DNA of 6,977 nucleotides from NCBI GenBank assembly GCA_015491275.1, contig WFWF01000114.1, positions 1-6,977 of the forward strand, given 5' to 3'. Positions 1-5,880 of the stretch are shown in pieces. The notes below the pieces were generated by a model. It was not told the DNA's origin. It saw nothing but the letters and a program-made list of their open reading frames with translations, and did not search any database. Positions within the stretch are counted from its first letter, which is position 1; every line of letters starts with the position of its first letter. The position numbers and the translations under genes are program-made. The DNA comes from Aquificales bacterium (lineage in GTDB: Bacteria > Aquificota > Aquificia > Aquificales > Aquificaceae).

Positions 1-80
1 ATCACAAATATCAATGACTTACACTTATAAAAAACAAAAATAAAAATTAAAATTTTGTAAGGCATTGGTATTTGTGATAG
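1..80. repeat. Two iterons in inverted orientation around an AT-rich loop
   Basis: Positions 1-22 are the last 22 bases of an iteron, its first two bases being cut off by the window edge. Positions 57-80 are the reverse complement of the 24-bp iteron with two mismatches (G at 62 and G at 68). Together they form a ~22-bp inverted repeat around a 34-base spacer (23-56) made almost only of A and T, with no G on this strand. It could extrude as a cruciform or act as a symmetric initiator-binding site. The inverted orientation is unique among the copies seen. Confidence 0.8.
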
Positions 81-140
81 ACTAAGAATTTTTATTTTCC
101 AATTTTTTAAATTTTAAATGTTAATTTACTTTTTTCTAAT

Positions 141-164
141 AAAGCCAAAATATCAATTACTTAT
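141..164 (+). repeat. Degenerate iteron copy
   Basis: The stretch ends in TATCAATTACTTAT, differing from the iteron core TATCAATGACTTAC at two of 14 positions, with about 17 of 24 positions kept overall. It lies within the AT-rich block between the inverted pair and the main array. An even weaker resemblance (TATCAATAATTTC) lies at 376-388 and may be chance. Confidence 0.5.
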
Positions 165-174
165 AAAATAAAAA

Positions 175-209
175 ATGTTAATTTATGCGAATTTATTATA
201 AATTAACAT
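175..209. repeat. 12-bp perfect AT-rich inverted repeat
   Basis: ATGTTAATTTAT at 175-186 is exactly inverted at 198-209, with an 11-base spacer. A third, direct copy of ATGTTAATTTA lies at 118-128. ATGCGAA also follows both arms in direct orientation (185-191 and 208-214). The arrangement suggests a dimeric protein-binding site distinct from the iterons, or part of a DNA-unwinding element. It could also be an operator for a promoter that cannot be recognised here. Confidence 0.6.
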
Positions 210-270
210 GCGAAAAATTTTCCCCGAATATACCCTATATATTTTTTTGAAAAAAAATTGGGGTATCTTC

Positions 271-290
271 TAAAAAGCCTCTGACAGGCT
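271..290 (-). terminator. Possible weak intrinsic terminator
   Basis: Read on the minus strand, AGCCT (290-286), a five-base loop and AGGCT (280-276) are followed by a short T run (275-272). This could end transcripts running out of the primase-helicase gene. The stem is only 5 bp and lies about 290 bases past the stop codon, among the iterons, so support is modest. Confidence 0.25.
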
Positions 291-536
291 ATCACAAATA
301 TCAATGACTTACGAAACCCGCAGGCTATCACAAATATCAATGACTTACGCTTTCAGAATACTTCAAATCCTTGTGTATCAATAATTTCATGCAGTCTATC
401 ACAATTATCAATGACTTACATAAAAATTTGCGTGCAGAATGCATAAATCAAAGGCTATCACAATTATCAATGACTTACGAAACCCACTATACGGATTATC
501 AATGACTTACGCAATCTAAGGTTATCAATGACTTAC
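289..536 (+). repeat. Direct iteron array (four full and two partial copies)
   Basis: Full 24-bp copies lie at 289-312, 325-348, 396-419 and 455-478. Each begins CTATCACAA, has A or T at the next position, and ends in TATCAATGACTTAC. The first two carry AAAT and the last two AATT at the variable position, so there are two sub-types. A copy at 487-510 keeps CTAT and the last 16 bases but is altered between, and a copy at 513-536 keeps only about 15-16 bases at its right end. Distances between the right ends are 36, 71, 59, 32 and 26 bp, too irregular for CRISPR. Copies at 289 and 455 are both followed by GAAACCC. They are probably binding sites for a replication initiator. Confidence 0.92.
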
Positions 537-579
537 ATTATTCGTCTTAAGTAATAAGGAAATAATTGGATTACTTCAG

Positions 580-3258
580 TCAAATGTCAACAAAATCTGT
601 ACCTTCACCATTATTTTCCTCATCCTTGATATTGTTGAATAAACTACAGGGAATTACCGCAACTTTTTTAGCGATTAAGAATAATTTTCGCTTCGTAACA
701 CTTGTATATTTCCCTTTCAGTATTTCCGCTATTTCTTTCAGTGTTCCTACCTTAGTATATTTTCTATTGTTCAGGTATTCAAGGAATTCTTTTGTTATAT
801 ATATTTGATCCGTTTCACTGTCATACATAACTGCGGATGGAATATTTTTTCCTTGTATGTACATAATACGATCTTTAAATTCATAACTTACCTGCCCATC
901 CTTGTACGCATATACATTTCCCGTGTATTCCCTTAGTTTATCAATCACATAAAGGTATATAAGTCTTATCAGGTCATCATATATCTCATCTTCAAAGTTC
1001 TTTTCTGCTATATAGAAATCTTCATCTTCAGGCTTAAGAAAACACCATTCTGGTATGGTACCAGAATATGTATAGTACAATGTTTTCAATATTTCTTCTC
1101 CAGCGTCTATGTAGCTTCCGTATGACAGTATGTCAATATTAGACCTGATAATCTCAAAAACGGCTCTTCCTATGTAATTCAATATACGTAGATTCTTTTT
1201 CCACTTTTCAAATTCTTTTCTTTGCTCTTCTTTGATTCTGTTTTTCCAAGAGAATTGGAAAACATCAATTCTTCTATATTCCGCCTGCGAGAACTCTATA
1301 TGCTCATTGGAAGTAAAGGCAAGCGGTGCCAGTGAAAGCTCCTCAATGAAAACACCTTCCTTATATTTCCCCCGGAATGTTATTCTATCCCATGCGTTCT
1401 TCAATAATTCCCGCAAGCTTTCATTTCCAGTAAAAATTGCTTTAGCTTCATTAACAATGAAAGGAAAAGTCCACTGTGATAGCTTTTTTCCGAGGCGTGC
1501 TTCTGTACCTATTGCCCCTGCGGATATTTCCATCAAGCCTATATTGATACCATAAAAGTACCCAGCTAACTGTAATAAGGTACTTTTCCCAGTACCGCTC
1601 GTCCCGAGCAAAAAGATCCATTTCCATGGATTTAGTTCCATTTGTTTTCTGACAAAGAAGAAAGGTGCAAGCAGACACCATTTAACCACCGTAACCGCCT
1701 TAGGATCATCTTTAAACCATCTATCTATAAACTCATGTAAAACACATAAAGCTTCGTTAACACTGCTTTTATCATGCTCCGGGAGTTCACAGTTGGCTAT
1801 TATTTCTCCTTCTTTTGTCATATAAAAACCAGAAACCTGTATATCCTCTATGACTTCTGCATTTTTTGTTTCTTCATATATTGATAAGATGGAAGATAAG
1901 GCAAGATCTGCTTTTCTGTGGGTTATCAATGCTTCTGATTCAAGTTTATTGAGGATCTCCTTAAAGGTTCCTGCAAGTTCCATGTTTCTTTTTGCCTTTG
2001 TAGTTAACGAAAGTTCAAAGAATGTAGTATGGGTGTACGGGTTCCTTATTATTTTTACGGAGTCTATACATGCCCTTATTATTTCCCTCTCAATCTTTAT
2101 TGAATCCTCATCCTTTACAAAAGAATAAATTCCTTTCCTTCTCCGTGAATTGATGTACCCCCTCGGCTTCTTATAAAACTCTGTGAAAACTATAAGACTA
2201 TCCTTACCGACCGTTTTCCTTCCTACAACAGATTGAAGCACGGATAGTGTATCAAGTATATCTTTCTCAACGGAGTATTTTTCCTTGATTATTTCAAATT
2301 CCTCTTCAAGCCCAGTAACTCCTTTTACTTCTTCCGCTGGTTTACCTTTCTCGTAAAACCAGCTAACAAAGTCTATCCTTTTTTCTTTTTCCTCATCATT
2401 TTCTGCAAGCAATTCAACAACCTTATAAACCGAATTTTCGGCTATACCGTTCTTGTATAGAAATGCGGTCAAAAAGTTAACAATGTTATGCCTATGCCCC
2501 CTTCTGTAAAAAGGTTTTACAGCTTCAACTATTTCCTGTATTTCTTTATCAGTCAAAACTCTATCAACTACTACATGTTCACTTTTTACCTCTTTATATT
2601 TACTTGCTATCTTTTGTAGTGTTTCTTTCCCTACGATAATATCTTGTTCGGATACTATATAGCTTTGTGTATTGTACTTCCAATTAATTGTAAACGGCAA
2701 TCTCAGTATTCGCTTTACATCACCAGCTACTTTATCATCAGCATTCAGGCAAGAACAAAGAACCTTTTGGCACGCTTTCCATGTCTTTAGATCAATCGGT
2801 TCAGTCAGGTAGTAAACATGAAAACCCATGCCAGTGTTGACAACTATTGAAGGAGTTACACCGTGATACTGATCGCAACGCAATATACGATTTTTCAGGT
2901 CGTTTATATCTACTTTTCCAGTGTCGTGATAGTCTATATCTTGATAAAGCACCTGTATATCATCCGTATATACTTCTCCTTCCTCATCCCGGGGGAGAAC
3001 TCCATAATAGGCATGGTACCCATGTTCATTAACCTTCAGGGAGAATTCCGTTGCGTACTTTATCCCGTCCTCTGTTAGCGGAAACAAATAACGCAAGCCC
3101 ACTTGTAGTGATATTCCCCCGATCGGTTTTATTTTTTTCAGCGTACCTTTTGATTTATTGGACGGTAAGGGTCTTATTTCAAGGAAAAGTCCGCTTCCTA
3201 TATACCCCTTGAAAATTTTCTGTAAAAACAATATAATATCATTGATCCTCTCCTCCAT
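580..3258 (-). CDS. Primase-polymerase / SF3-type helicase replication protein
   Basis: This is a large replication enzyme, about 892 aa from the chosen start, with primer synthesis at the N-terminus and an ATP-driven helicase at the C-terminus. N-terminal archaeo-eukaryotic primase (PrimPol) signs are a metal-binding DID (D107, D109), NTGMGFHVYYL around H147, and RILRLPFTINWK at about 183-194. A helical linker with RRGHRHN follows near 252. The helicase shows Walker A GTSGTGKST (552-560), a Walker B-like strand FPFIVNEA (about 598-605), a sensor-1 TSN ending at N651 and an arginine pair near 662-663. The C-terminus may be a winged helix. Size and domain order resemble ORF904 of Sulfolobus plasmid pRN1. 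ATG at 3258 is chosen because GGAGG (3271-3267) lies 8 nt before it; a TTG at 3282 adds 8 residues but has no ribosome-binding site. It lies beside the iteron origin and is probably the last gene of the operon. Confidence 0.9.
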   Translation of the reverse strand: MEERINDIILFLQKIFKGYIGSGLFLEIRPLPSNKSKGTLKKIKPIGGISLQVGLRYLFPLTEDGIKYATEFSLKVNEHGYHAYYGVLPRDEEGEVYTDDIQVLYQDIDYHDTGKVDINDLKNRILRCDQYHGVTPSIVVNTGMGFHVYYLTEPIDLKTWKACQKVLCSCLNADDKVAGDVKRILRLPFTINWKYNTQSYIVSEQDIIVGKETLQKIASKYKEVKSEHVVVDRVLTDKEIQEIVEAVKPFYRRGHRHNIVNFLTAFLYKNGIAENSVYKVVELLAENDEEKEKRIDFVSWFYEKGKPAEEVKGVTGLEEEFEIIKEKYSVEKDILDTLSVLQSVVGRKTVGKDSLIVFTEFYKKPRGYINSRRRKGIYSFVKDEDSIKIEREIIRACIDSVKIIRNPYTHTTFFELSLTTKAKRNMELAGTFKEILNKLESEALITHRKADLALSSILSIYEETKNAEVIEDIQVSGFYMTKEGEIIANCELPEHDKSSVNEALCVLHEFIDRWFKDDPKAVTVVKWCLLAPFFFVRKQMELNPWKWIFLLGTSGTGKSTLLQLAGYFYGINIGLMEISAGAIGTEARLGKKLSQWTFPFIVNEAKAIFTGNESLRELLKNAWDRITFRGKYKEGVFIEELSLAPLAFTSNEHIEFSQAEYRRIDVFQFSWKNRIKEEQRKEFEKWKKNLRILNYIGRAVFEIIRSNIDILSYGSYIDAGEEILKTLYYTYSGTIPEWCFLKPEDEDFYIAEKNFEDEIYDDLIRLIYLYVIDKLREYTGNVYAYKDGQVSYEFKDRIMYIQGKNIPSAVMYDSETDQIYITKEFLEYLNNRKYTKVGTLKEIAEILKGKYTSVTKRKLFLIAKKVAVIPCSLFNNIKDEENNGEGTDFVDI

Positions 3259-3266
3259 TCTTTCTG

Positions 3267-3271
3267 CCTCC
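3267..3271 (-). promoter_or_regulatory. Ribosome-binding site fixing the primase-helicase start
   Basis: GGAGG on the minus strand lies 8 nt before the ATG at 3258-3256, matching the 7-9 nt spacing of the other genes. It falls inside the longer open frame that begins at TTG 3282, so it argues for the shorter protein. Confidence 0.75.
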
Positions 3272-3286
3272 GTCCAATTCAATTAT

Positions 3287-3553
3287 TTACAACAAATACC
3301 GTAAGTATTCTATATCACTACCCGTTAATTCAATTGTCACAACCTCCCAAGTGTTTCCTTTATACCTTATGGCGTAAAAGGTCAGACTGCCGTCTATATT
3401 TTGGCTTATGAATCCGTCCTTAACTTTTATAGCTTTTATACTTTTATGGTTTAGTTTTTTTCTGTCTTCCTCCTTAAGCAGATCTCCAGTTTTATACTTG
3501 CTTATTTCATAGAAATCCTTCCACGCCGGGATGTAAACTTTTCCCACTTTCAT
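3287..3553 (-). CDS. Small basic protein of unknown function (88 aa)
   Basis: I do not recognise this 88-aa protein. It is lysine-rich and has no cysteines, membrane segment or visible catalytic motif. The predicted pattern of short strands at the C-terminus (around FYAIRYKG and WEVVTIELTG) suggests a small alpha/beta fold. Its ATG (3553-3551) shares one base with the TAA of the ring-nuclease gene (TAATG), and only a weak AAAGGTG precedes it, so it is probably translated by coupling to that gene. The primase-helicase start follows 28 nt after its stop. The coupling suggests production in step with the ring nuclease, but gives no function. Confidence 0.75.
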   Translation of the reverse strand: MKVGKVYIPAWKDFYEISKYKTGDLLKEEDRKKLNHKSIKAIKVKDGFISQNIDGSLTFYAIRYKGNTWEVVTIELTGSDIEYLRYLL

Positions 3554-3879
3554 TAATACACCTTTACGAGGAAGAACTTATACGGTAGGGATAGTATTTC
3601 TTCCTCGGATAACACCTTCCCTTCGGGTAACCTCGTCATAAGTTGAAATACCAGAAGCTCATCTCCAGCTTCAAGTCTTATCATTTTCCTTTCCGCTTTT
3701 ATGTCGGTACCGAGTATCCGTGATAACACCTGTGCTGTACTTTCATGCCCTATTGCACTTTCTGCTCCGCTCTCAACGAACTTTTTGGCTTCGTCAGTGC
3801 TGAGCTCCATAACCCAGATTTTGGCGGGGAAATTAACCAACATAGATAGTGAAAAAGCATTGCCTATGTACTTCATCAT
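3553..3879 (-). CDS. acrIII-1: AcrIII-1-like viral ring nuclease (DUF1874), anti-CRISPR
   Basis: The protein is 108 aa, the usual length of the DUF1874 family (SIRV1 gp29, STIV B116). Family signs seen are YIGNAFSLSML at the N-terminus, AIGHEST with H45, and the block RLPEGKVLSEEEI with R83 and E86. In my recollection of SIRV1 gp29 the matching segments are NAFSINML, SIGHDST with catalytic His47, and QRLEEGKIL with Arg85 and Glu88, so the active-site set is kept. Known members are dimers that rapidly cleave cyclic tetra-adenylate, the second messenger of type III CRISPR, and so switch off Csx1/Can1-type effectors. Activity here is inferred. AGGAGGG precedes two adjacent ATGs (3879 and 3876) by 5 and 8 nt; the second fits the spacing of the other genes, giving 107 aa. 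The gene lies 14 nt after the acidic 184-aa protein and overlaps the next gene by one base. Confidence 0.9.
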   Translation of the reverse strand: MMKYIGNAFSLSMLVNFPAKIWVMELSTDEAKKFVESGAESAIGHESTAQVLSRILGTDIKAERKMIRLEAGDELLVFQLMTRLPEGKVLSEEEILSLPYKFFLVKVY

Positions 3880-3893
3880 CTATCCCTCCTAAA

Positions 3894-4448
3894 TCATATT
3901 TTACCAGCAAGTTTGCAAGCTTTATTGACAAAATCCAAAGCTTCCTTACCCTCGTAAACCCACTCGCCCAACTCTCCATTTGGTGGCTCTAATATGAATA
4001 CAACTGGGTATTCTATAATTTTCTCATCACCTTCTCCGATAACTTTTATATCTTCCTTGTACATATATCTTTCTTTTGCGAGAAACTCTTTCAGCTCTTC
4101 TGGGGTCATTTTATCTATTTTCTTCACCGCCTCTTCAAAGTGGGATGACCCTTTAGGAACAGGCTCGTTATATGGGGATAGAATAGGAGACAATCCGAGC
4201 ATTTCTACGATACCCCTTGCCCCTGCTCTCCAAATGCCGTATAGGTATGCGGACTGGTTTCCTTCTTCATCTTCAAGTATTATGAGTGTTGGGTCTTCCA
4301 ATGCTCCAAGTTCAAGTAAATCAAATTCAAATTCTCCATATCTTGGCGCCCATCGCCGAATTATATCTTCCATTTCTTCGCTCAAGTTTGCACCTTCAGC
4401 CTCATAAACACATGTAGCGTCCGCATAGTACAAAAGTTTCTCGCCCAT
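3894..4448 (-). CDS. Acidic protein of unknown function (184 aa)
   Basis: No family is recognised. The 184-aa protein is strongly acidic, with about 39 Asp/Glu against about 20 Lys/Arg by hand count. There is no signal peptide or membrane segment. It reads like a soluble alpha/beta protein with a charged helix near 105-130 (KKIDKMTPEELKEFLAKER) and a Pro-rich turn (SPILSPYNEPVPKG) at about 87-100. The start is firm: AAAGGAGG ends 8 nt before the ATG at 4448 and overlaps the stop of the RHH gene. It lies directly upstream of the ring nuclease in the same operon. Acidic viral proteins can mimic DNA and block host nucleases, so a second counter-defence role is possible but unproven. Confidence 0.8.
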   Translation of the reverse strand: MGEKLLYYADATCVYEAEGANLSEEMEDIIRRWAPRYGEFEFDLLELGALEDPTLIILEDEEGNQSAYLYGIWRAGARGIVEMLGLSPILSPYNEPVPKGSSHFEEAVKKIDKMTPEELKEFLAKERYMYKEDIKVIGEGDEKIIEYPVVFILEPPNGELGEWVYEGKEALDFVNKACKLAGKI

Positions 4449-4462
4449 GACAAAAACCTCCT

Positions 4463-4612
4463 TTAGAGTTTCCTTTTGTAAGACTTAATAAGCTCATCAA
4501 TTACTATAGTGAAAGTTAGCCTATACCCCTTTTCCCTCTCCATTTCTTTTTTTATTTTTAAAAGTTCTTTATAAACCGCCTCTGATATTGAAATATTTTT
4601 TCTGCTATTCAT
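4463..4612 (-). CDS. Small ribbon-helix-helix DNA-binding protein (49 aa)
   Basis: This is a 49-aa gene, short enough to be missed by a length cut-off. The sequence begins MNSRKNISISEAVYKELLKI and continues with a helix rich in Lys/Glu, then LTFTIVIDELIKSYKRKL. A short N-terminal strand of alternating residues (NISIS) and two helices, the second of the form xxVIDELIKxY, is the pattern of CopG/Arc/MetJ ribbon-helix-helix proteins and VapB-like antitoxins, which bind DNA as dimers. AGGAGGTGAT lies 9 nt before the ATG and contains the TGA of the preceding gene, a near-complete match to the 16S rRNA 3' end. No toxin gene is adjacent, so a repressor of this operon, comparable to anti-CRISPR-associated regulators, is more likely than an antitoxin. 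That role is inferred. Confidence 0.8.
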   Translation of the reverse strand: MNSRKNISISEAVYKELLKIKKEMEREKGYRLTFTIVIDELIKSYKRKL

Positions 4613-4618
4613 TGCATA

Positions 4619-4966
4619 TCACCTCCTGTATTTGTAACCTTTGTCAAGCAAATCTAATATTTCATCGTCAAGTTCCCATAGCTTTGCGGATAGGCATTCC
4701 CATGGCGGATTTTCTTTTTTCGCTTGCTCTGGATCATCGCATTCCTCGTACGCTAATTCTACATCATCGCTGAGTTCACTCGGATAAGTTGTTCCCCATA
4801 TCTCCTCATCATCTGTTAGTTCAGCATACGCATTCGCTGAAGACACCCTGTACTTGATATAAAATTCCTTCTTCTTGTGATCAACCCACACACCAACATA
4901 AGTACCATTGCTATGACTGCTAATCTCTTCCCAAAGGTCTTTCCAAAATTCTTGATATTCCCTCAT
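4619..4966 (-). CDS. Acidic protein of unknown function (115 aa)
   Basis: No family is recognised. The 115-aa product begins MREYQEFWKDLWEE and is rich in aromatic and acidic residues (about 29 Asp/Glu to 14 Lys/Arg by hand count). Likely beta strands (TYVGVWVDHKKKEFYIKYRV) are followed by an acidic stretch around ELTDDEE and SDDVELAYEECDD. It has only two cysteines and no membrane segment. The open frame extends to an ATG at 4984, but GGAGG (4978-4974) lies 7 nt before the ATG at 4966, and that ATG overlaps the stop of the preceding membrane-protein gene as ATGA, so the shorter form is chosen. It is followed after 6 nt by the RHH gene, whose ribosome-binding site lies over its last codons. 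Confidence 0.78.
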   Translation of the reverse strand: MREYQEFWKDLWEEISSHSNGTYVGVWVDHKKKEFYIKYRVSSANAYAELTDDEEIWGTTYPSELSDDVELAYEECDDPEQAKKENPPWECLSAKLWELDDEILDLLDKGYKYRR

Positions 4967-5100
4967 TTTCTTACCTCCGTGCATTTATTTTCAATATATG
5001 CAAGTCTATCAGATAAATACATTGTTGATAAAGCAAAGAAAAAGCAAAGAATTGTAGTAATCCAAAGCATTATGTGAAGTTCCTTTATTTCATTCCTCAT
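4963..5100 (-). CDS. Small single-span membrane protein (45 aa)
   Basis: This 45-aa gene is short and easily overlooked. A charged N-terminus (MRNEIKEL) leads into about 20 hydrophobic residues (10-29, IMLWITTILCFFFALSTMYL), then a polar tail of 16 residues ending in EVRK. This is a typical single membrane helix. The ATG at 5100 is preceded by AAAGGGAGG with 9 nt spacing, and the TGA overlaps the ATG of the next gene as ATGA, which suggests coupled translation. Without the gene, the 150 bases between its neighbours would be an unusual gap in this packed operon. The function is unknown; small viral membrane proteins often act on the host envelope or as holin-like or superinfection factors, but nothing here shows which. 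Confidence 0.72.
   Translation of the reverse strand: MRNEIKELHIMLWITTILCFFFALSTMYLSDRLAYIENKCTEVRK
4974..4978 (-). promoter_or_regulatory. Ribosome-binding site fixing the start at 4966
   Basis: GGAGG on the minus strand is 7 nt from the ATG at 4966-4964. It sits inside the coding end of the upstream 45-aa gene and after the alternative ATG at 4984, and so decides between the two starts. Confidence 0.75.
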
Positions 5101-5134
5101 GTTTTTGTTCCTCCCTTTGGTTTTTTAATCCCAC

Positions 5135-5467
5135 TTACCATTCAAATTCCCCTGGTTCAAAAACTCGCTTTATCTTTATTGCTCTATTTATAGCATCTAT
5201 AAGCTCTTGTCTTATTCCTGCTTTTCTTACGATCCAGTCTTCCACTTCGTATATTGGAGCATTTTTTATTTTCTCCCCTGTCTCCTTTACTTGTGAGCGG
5301 GGAATCCATACATACTCATCTGCTACTATTCTCCATGTCCAGAGAAAGCGTTTCAGTAGGCGCATGAGGATAAGAGTAGCTTTCTCGGTCTTTTTAACTT
5401 TTTTAACATACACCATCTCGTCACAGTCTTCATCAAAACAAATATACATTCCGACTACGAGTTTCAT
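5135..5467 (-). CDS. Basic protein of unknown function (110 aa)
   Basis: No family is recognised. The 110-aa protein begins MKLVVGMYICFDEDCDEMVYVKKV, with two cysteines (C10, C15) in an acidic turn, then a basic aromatic segment (LLKRFLWTWRIVADEYVWIP) and a helical C-terminal half (EDWIVRKAGIRQELIDAINRAIKIKR). There is no obvious membrane span; the hydrophobic middle is interrupted by Arg and Lys. AAAGGAGG lies 8 nt before the ATG at 5467, and the gene starts 5 nt after the stop of the preceding zinc-finger protein. A 34-nt gap, one of the longest in the operon, separates its stop from the membrane-protein gene and holds that gene's ribosome-binding site. Confidence 0.78.
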   Translation of the reverse strand: MKLVVGMYICFDEDCDEMVYVKKVKKTEKATLILMRLLKRFLWTWRIVADEYVWIPRSQVKETGEKIKNAPIYEVEDWIVRKAGIRQELIDAINRAIKIKRVFEPGEFEW

Positions 5468-5472
5468 TTCAT

Positions 5473-5865
5473 TTACCTCCTTTGATTTATTAACTTAATC
5501 ATCTTTTCATATTTTTCTCGGCATTCCCTTGAGCAGAATCTATCATCCTCGCCCATAAGTACACTACTGCACACGCTACACTCTCCACGGTGCGGGCGCA
5601 TACCGTCATAGGCACAATCAAAGAGGATTTCATAAATTTTGCTGTTCCTACGAACAAGATATATTGTCAGCTTTCTTTCTATTTCATCCTCGTAAGCGTC
5701 CTCTATTATGAGCCCGTCCTGTGGGATTTCTATCTCTTCTTCCTTGACTTTTAATCCGTTATAAATATGCTCGTGCCTAATTTTAACTTTGTCACCTTCT
5801 ACCCACCACCTCACTATGTGATCCTCAATTGCATTCCTATAACTAAAAACTTTGATTTGTCTCAT
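5473..5865 (-). CDS. Small protein with C-terminal CxxC...CxxxC zinc finger (130 aa)
   Basis: The product is 130 aa from the chosen start. The N-terminal ~85 residues form a mostly strand-rich domain of no recognised family. The C-terminus carries C96-x2-C99-x11-C111-x3-C115 (ECSVCSS...RFCSRECREKYEKM), a treble-clef-like zinc-binding pattern similar to the FCS/MYM/TRASH type, suggesting nucleic-acid or protein binding. A frame extension to ATG 5931 would run 53 nt into the upstream gene. GGAGG (5877-5873) lies 7 nt before the ATG at 5865 and just after the upstream stop, so the short form is preferred. Metal binding is inferred from spacing only. Confidence 0.8.
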   Translation of the reverse strand: MRQIKVFSYRNAIEDHIVRWWVEGDKVKIRHEHIYNGLKVKEEEIEIPQDGLIIEDAYEDEIERKLTIYLVRRNSKIYEILFDCAYDGMRPHRGECSVCSSVLMGEDDRFCSRECREKYEKMIKLINQRR

Positions 5866-5872
5866 TTCTTCT

Positions 5873-5880
5873 CCTCCTTT
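5873..5880 (-). promoter_or_regulatory. Ribosome-binding site fixing the start at 5865
   Basis: AAAGGAGG overlaps the TAA of the upstream gene and lies 7 nt before ATG 5865-5863. It rejects the longer starts at 5931 and 5922. Confidence 0.75.

Larger units (their letters stand above)
1..579. other. Putative iteron-type replication origin region (non-coding)
   Basis: This stretch has no credible gene on either strand. It holds multiple copies of a 24-bp repeat (iteron), an inverted iteron copy, a very AT-rich block at about 81-270 and a separate 12-bp inverted repeat. It ends 44 bp beyond the stop codon of a primase-helicase gene. Iterons next to an AT-rich unwinding region and a replication gene are the standard layout of plasmid and viral origins. 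Origin function is inferred; the repeats are directly visible. The iterons lie 3' of the replication gene rather than in its promoter, so they are unlikely to be simple autoregulatory operators of that gene. Confidence 0.65.

Noticed and set aside
289..536. CRISPR array
   Set aside because: Repeats of 24 bp have spacings of 36, 71, 59, 32 and 26 bp between ends and decay at one side; one copy is inverted. Spacers are unequal and as short as 2-12 bases, and no cas genes are present.
549..576. 7-bp inverted repeat AAGTAAT / ATTACTT just after the primase-helicase stop
   Set aside because: It is all A/T apart from one pair, has a 14-base loop and no T run on the minus strand, so it is too weak for a terminator call.
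1921..1934. Iteron-like GGTTATCAATG inside the primase-helicase gene
   Set aside because: Only 11 bases match and the conserved ACTTAC end is not kept; this is consistent with chance in AT-rich coding sequence.
566..2128. Plus-strand open frames opposite the primase-helicase
   Set aside because: They lie antisense to a well-supported gene, lack ribosome-binding sites and give low-complexity Ser/Phe-rich proteins typical of shadow frames.
3259..3282. TTG start giving an 8-residue longer primase-helicase
   Set aside because: No Shine-Dalgarno precedes it, while GGAGG lies 8 nt before the ATG at 3258.
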